Assembly (NCBI GenBank): GCA_030695285.1
Contig: JAUYTF010000180.1
Coordinates: 1 to 8,704 of the forward strand
Length of the DNA: 8,704 nucleotides
Direction of reading: 5' to 3'
From: Eubacteriales bacterium
Lineage (GTDB): Bacteria > Bacillota > Clostridia > Christensenellales > CAG-138
In this document: positions 6,913 to 8,704 of the stretch, in pieces
How the letters are laid out: each line of letters starts with the position of its first letter
How positions within the stretch are numbered: position 1 is the first letter of the stretch
The notes under the pieces: generated by a model
The model's database searches: none
Told to the model about the DNA's origin: nothing
The model's input: only the letters and a program-made list of their open reading frames with translations
Program-made: the position numbers and the translations under genes

Positions 6913-7053
6913 GCTTGCTCCTCCTGGTGTTTCTGAATGATCACCCGATCTAAAGGGAAATTACTTGTTGAGCCGATTGGCCGGATCAGGCGCGCTGCCT
7001 TTACGAACGGGGTTCCTCCACAGAAACCGGCCGGTATTTCGCGCCACAGCAAA
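6913..7053 (-). other. 141-base intergenic spacer, no supported gene
   Basis: This is the longest non-coding gap of the window. It contains the perfect palindrome ACCGGCCGGT (7026-7035) and the strong Shine-Dalgarno AGGAGGA (6919-6925) of the CapA-like gene. One reading frame is open across all of it (95 codons from 7196, mainly inside the end of the GT4 gene in another frame) and closes with a TGA that overlaps the CapA-like ATG as ATGA. Another has 28 codons (GTG at 7045-7047, TAA at 6961-6963). Neither has its own ribosome binding site or a recognisable product. No promoter or terminator was recognised. Confidence 0.4.
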
Positions 7054-8133
7054 TCAACCGCCAGCGATGGTTTCAAGATACTGCCTCCATTTTTGCGCAA
7101 CCAGCGTCTCATCCAGCCTGTTGCGAATGCCCGCCGCCCTTTGGCCAAGCCACAAAGCATACGATTCGTCGTCCGCGAGTTTACACATCGCCTCATAGAG
7201 CGCGTCCTCGTCTCCGACGGGGATCAGCAGACCGTTTTCCCCGCTGGTGAGCAGTGAGCGAACCCCGCCGATGGGGCAGTCGGTCGCGATGCAGCTCAAG
7301 CCGCATGCCATCGCCTCGATGAGTACATTCGGCATGCCCTCATAATCGGAACTCAGCACAAACATACCACTATCGTTGATGTCCTCAAGCAGGGTCTTGC
7401 TCTGGCCAGCCAGCTCGACCGCAGCGGCTATGCCGAGGCTGCTTGCGGTCTTTTGCAGCCGCTCTTTCTCGGGCCCTTCGCCGTAAATCACCAGTGAATA
7501 GGTGTGGTGCGTCTTATAAAAGCGCGCAAAGGCGCGAACTAGTAGATCAAAGTTCTTCTGCGTATGCAGCCGACCAGCCGCGACGACGGTAGGCTTGCGC
7601 TCGCCCTCGAATCGCGCCGGGATGCGGCTGGTATCCAGCGGGTTGTCGAGCACGATGCCACGCCGACGAATCGCATAGGGGAAATACTTTGCCGCGTCTT
7701 TTGTCTGAAAGATGAAGCCTTTTGCAAACGGATAGACGAGGCGGCGCAGCACGCGCTTGATCTTGCTCTCCGGATGACGGTGGGGATCGTTCCGCTCGCT
7801 GACGACGACCGGTACGCCGGTGCCCAGCAGATACAGCACCGTCCAGACATTAACCTTTTCCGGCAGAGCAAGCACGACGTCCGGCCGCTCCTGCTTGACG
7901 AGTTTTCTGAGTTTTCGATACGCCTTGGGTATCTTGCGCGCGGGCAGTGTTTGATCAAAGGTCAGATAGACCTGCTCGACTGACTCCGGCAGATCGTAAA
8001 ACGACGGCACGCCGCATTCGGTCACCAGCTTGCACTCGATGCCGTCCCGCGCAAAGCAGTTGAGCAGCTGCGCAATCACTCGCTCGCAACCTCCGCCGCT
8101 CATCTTGTGCGTTACGATCATGAGTTTTTTCAT
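7054..8133 (-). CDS. GT4 family glycosyltransferase
   Basis: A retaining GT-B glycosyltransferase of 359 residues, the normal size, acting on the cytoplasmic face of the membrane. The N-terminal acceptor domain has the glycine-rich loop SGGGCERV (12-19) and VVVSERNDPHRHP (109-121), a segment typical of one GT4 group in Gram-positive polysaccharide clusters. The C-terminal donor domain begins near VVAAGRLHTQKNFDLL (183-198), where Arg188 and Lys193 contact the donor phosphates in relatives, and contains YGEGPE (217-222) and the EX7E motif EGMPNVLIE (265-273), then DCPIGG (285-290) where many relatives have a Ser or Cys before GG. The open frame reaches back to 8235 inside the previous gene, but the ATG at 8131-8133 is preferred: AAGGGA (8142-8147) is 8 bases upstream and the family N-terminus starts there. 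It follows the EpsF-like gene after 73 bases. Galactosyl or N-acetylgalactosaminyl transfer is possible but not shown. Confidence 0.93.
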   Translation of the reverse strand: MKKLMIVTHKMSGGGCERVIAQLLNCFARDGIECKLVTECGVPSFYDLPESVEQVYLTFDQTLPARKIPKAYRKLRKLVKQERPDVVLALPEKVNVWTVLYLLGTGVPVVVSERNDPHRHPESKIKRVLRRLVYPFAKGFIFQTKDAAKYFPYAIRRRGIVLDNPLDTSRIPARFEGERKPTVVAAGRLHTQKNFDLLVRAFARFYKTHHTYSLVIYGEGPEKERLQKTASSLGIAAAVELAGQSKTLLEDINDSGMFVLSSDYEGMPNVLIEAMACGLSCIATDCPIGGVRSLLTSGENGLLIPVGDEDALYEAMCKLADDESYALWLGQRAAGIRNRLDETLVAQKWRQYLETIAGG

Positions 8134-8141
8134 CGTGCCAG

Positions 8142-8147
8142 TCCCTT
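8142..8147 (-). promoter_or_regulatory. Ribosome binding site that decides the GT4 start
   Basis: AAGGGA on the minus strand is 8 bases before the ATG at 8131-8133. It supports this start over the in-frame ATG at 8233-8235, which lies inside the preceding gene and would add 34 residues unlike any GT4 N-terminus. Confidence 0.6.
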
Positions 8148-8179
8148 TCCGAGAAATGCTTGAAATAGTAAGCGTAGAC

Positions 8180-8215
8180 CACAGTTCTTGATCGATTTTC
8201 GAGAGATTAACTGTG
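8180..8215 (-). repeat. Inverted repeat between the two GT4 genes
   Basis: CACAGTT and AACTGTG (8209-8215 and 8180-8186) form a perfect 7-bp stem around a 22-base loop that itself contains TCGA-AAA-TCGA, a second small inverted repeat. The outer arm overlaps the stop codon of the upstream GT4 gene (8207-8209). The structure lacks a T-run, so a terminator is unlikely. It could be an mRNA-processing or stability element, a protein-binding site, or chance. Confidence 0.35.
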
Positions 8216-8704
8216 CTTTCTCGCAGCGGATTCATATATCAGCATCAGCGTCTCCGCGTTTTGCGAAACATCGTAGCCCGCCTCCGCCGCGCGGACAATC
8301 GCCATGCCAGAAGCGCTTTCGCGCTCCTTGCGCTTTGCCAGCGCCATTGCGGCTGCGAAATCCTCCGCCCGCTCGATGAGCGCAAACGTGACCAACTCCG
8401 TGAGCGCGGCTTCACGCGTCACACGGTCGGAAACGATGCAGCATAGCCCCGCGCACTGCGCCTCGACCAGCGTCAACGGCAACCCTTCGTGTAGCGATGG
8501 CAGCACGAACGCATCCGCCGCGGAGAGCAGCGCGGGAATATCGTCCCGCAGCCCTAAAAACGAAACCTGATTTCGGATACCGAGCGTTTCCGCGCGGGCC
8601 TCGCAGCAACCGCGGCGTTCCCCTTCGCCCACGAGCAGGAGGCTTGCGTTTTGCCCTTGCTCCAGCATGAGCTGAAACGCTGAGAGCAGAAACGCCTGAT
8701 TCTT
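8207..8704 (-). CDS. EpsF-like GT4 family glycosyltransferase, C-terminal half (5' end outside window)
   Basis: The frame is open to the very end of the window, giving the last 165 residues and a TAA stop. They make up most of a GT-B donor-binding domain. The fragment begins at KNQAFLLSAF, just at the donor-phosphate Lys of the family, then has LLLVGEGE (22-29), the EX7E motif EGLPLTLVE (73-81), and SDRVTREAALTELVTF (92-107), a segment characteristic of the EpsF/CapM-like GT4 glycosyltransferases of exopolysaccharide clusters. The N-terminal acceptor domain must lie upstream in the genome. The C-terminal part after about residue 110 is helical and basic, as usual. It is followed after 73 bases by a second, different GT4 gene. 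A retaining sugar transfer in repeat-unit assembly is well supported; the sugar is unknown. Confidence 0.9.
   Translation of the reverse strand, partial: KNQAFLLSAFQLMLEQGQNASLLLVGEGERRGCCEARAETLGIRNQVSFLGLRDDIPALLSAADAFVLPSLHEGLPLTLVEAQCAGLCCIVSDRVTREAALTELVTFALIERAEDFAAAMALAKRKERESASGMAIVRAAEAGYDVSQNAETLMLIYESAARKHS

Noticed and set aside
8134..8235. N-terminal extension of the GT4 frame by 34 codons
   Set aside because: It runs back into the preceding gene, while the ATG at 8131-8133 has a well-placed Shine-Dalgarno and gives the expected family start.
1..8704. CRISPR array, tRNA or rRNA genes, insertion sequences, toxin-antitoxin pairs
   Set aside because: No regularly spaced repeats, no cloverleaf or rRNA-like stretch, no transposase motif or terminal inverted repeats were seen; the window is almost filled by polysaccharide genes.

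Overview
This window is an interior piece of a surface-polysaccharide (capsule or exopolysaccharide) gene cluster. Every supported gene lies on the minus strand, so transcription runs from base 8704 toward base 1. The composition is moderately GC-rich, purine-rich Shine-Dalgarno sequences sit in front of most genes, and the protein types (a CapA-like protein of the clostridial polysaccharide-cluster kind, EpsF-like and SERNDP-type GT4 enzymes, tandem small GT2 enzymes) suggest a GC-rich member of the Bacillota/Clostridia, possibly gut-associated. That taxonomic guess is inference; there is no rRNA or marker gene here.

Order in the direction of transcription: (1) 8704-8207, C-terminal half of an EpsF-like GT4 glycosyltransferase, cut by the window edge; (2) 8133-7054, complete GT4 glycosyltransferase; (3) 6912-5965, a CapA/PgsA-like protein that has lost most residues expected for metal binding; (4) 5886-4846, GT2 glycosyltransferase; (5) 4856-3921 and (6) 3904-2930, two tandem paralogous GT2 glycosyltransferases; (7) 2921-1413, Wzx/WzxC-type polysaccharide flippase; (8) 1362-73, UDP-glucose 6-dehydrogenase; (9) 61-1, first 20 codons of an NAD-dependent sugar epimerase/dehydratase with a GTG start. 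Genes 4 to 9 are tightly packed (an 11-base overlap, then gaps of 16, 8, 50 and 11 bases). The gaps before genes 2, 3 and 4 are longer (73, 141 and 78 bases). No promoter or rho-independent terminator was recognised, so one long operon that begins upstream of the window and continues past base 1 is the simplest reading.

How they work together (inference from families): UDP-glucose 6-dehydrogenase makes UDP-glucuronate and the next gene probably epimerises a nucleotide sugar, perhaps to UDP-galacturonate, so the polymer is probably acidic. Five glycosyltransferases build the lipid-linked repeat unit on the inner face of the membrane and the flippase moves it across. The initiating phosphoglycosyltransferase, the Wzy polymerase and chain-length regulators are not in this window. 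The most unusual items are the apparently ligand-depleted, cysteine-rich CapA homologue and the tandem GT2 pair, which share a near-identical donor-binding half but differ in the acceptor half. No wholly new kind of system was found.
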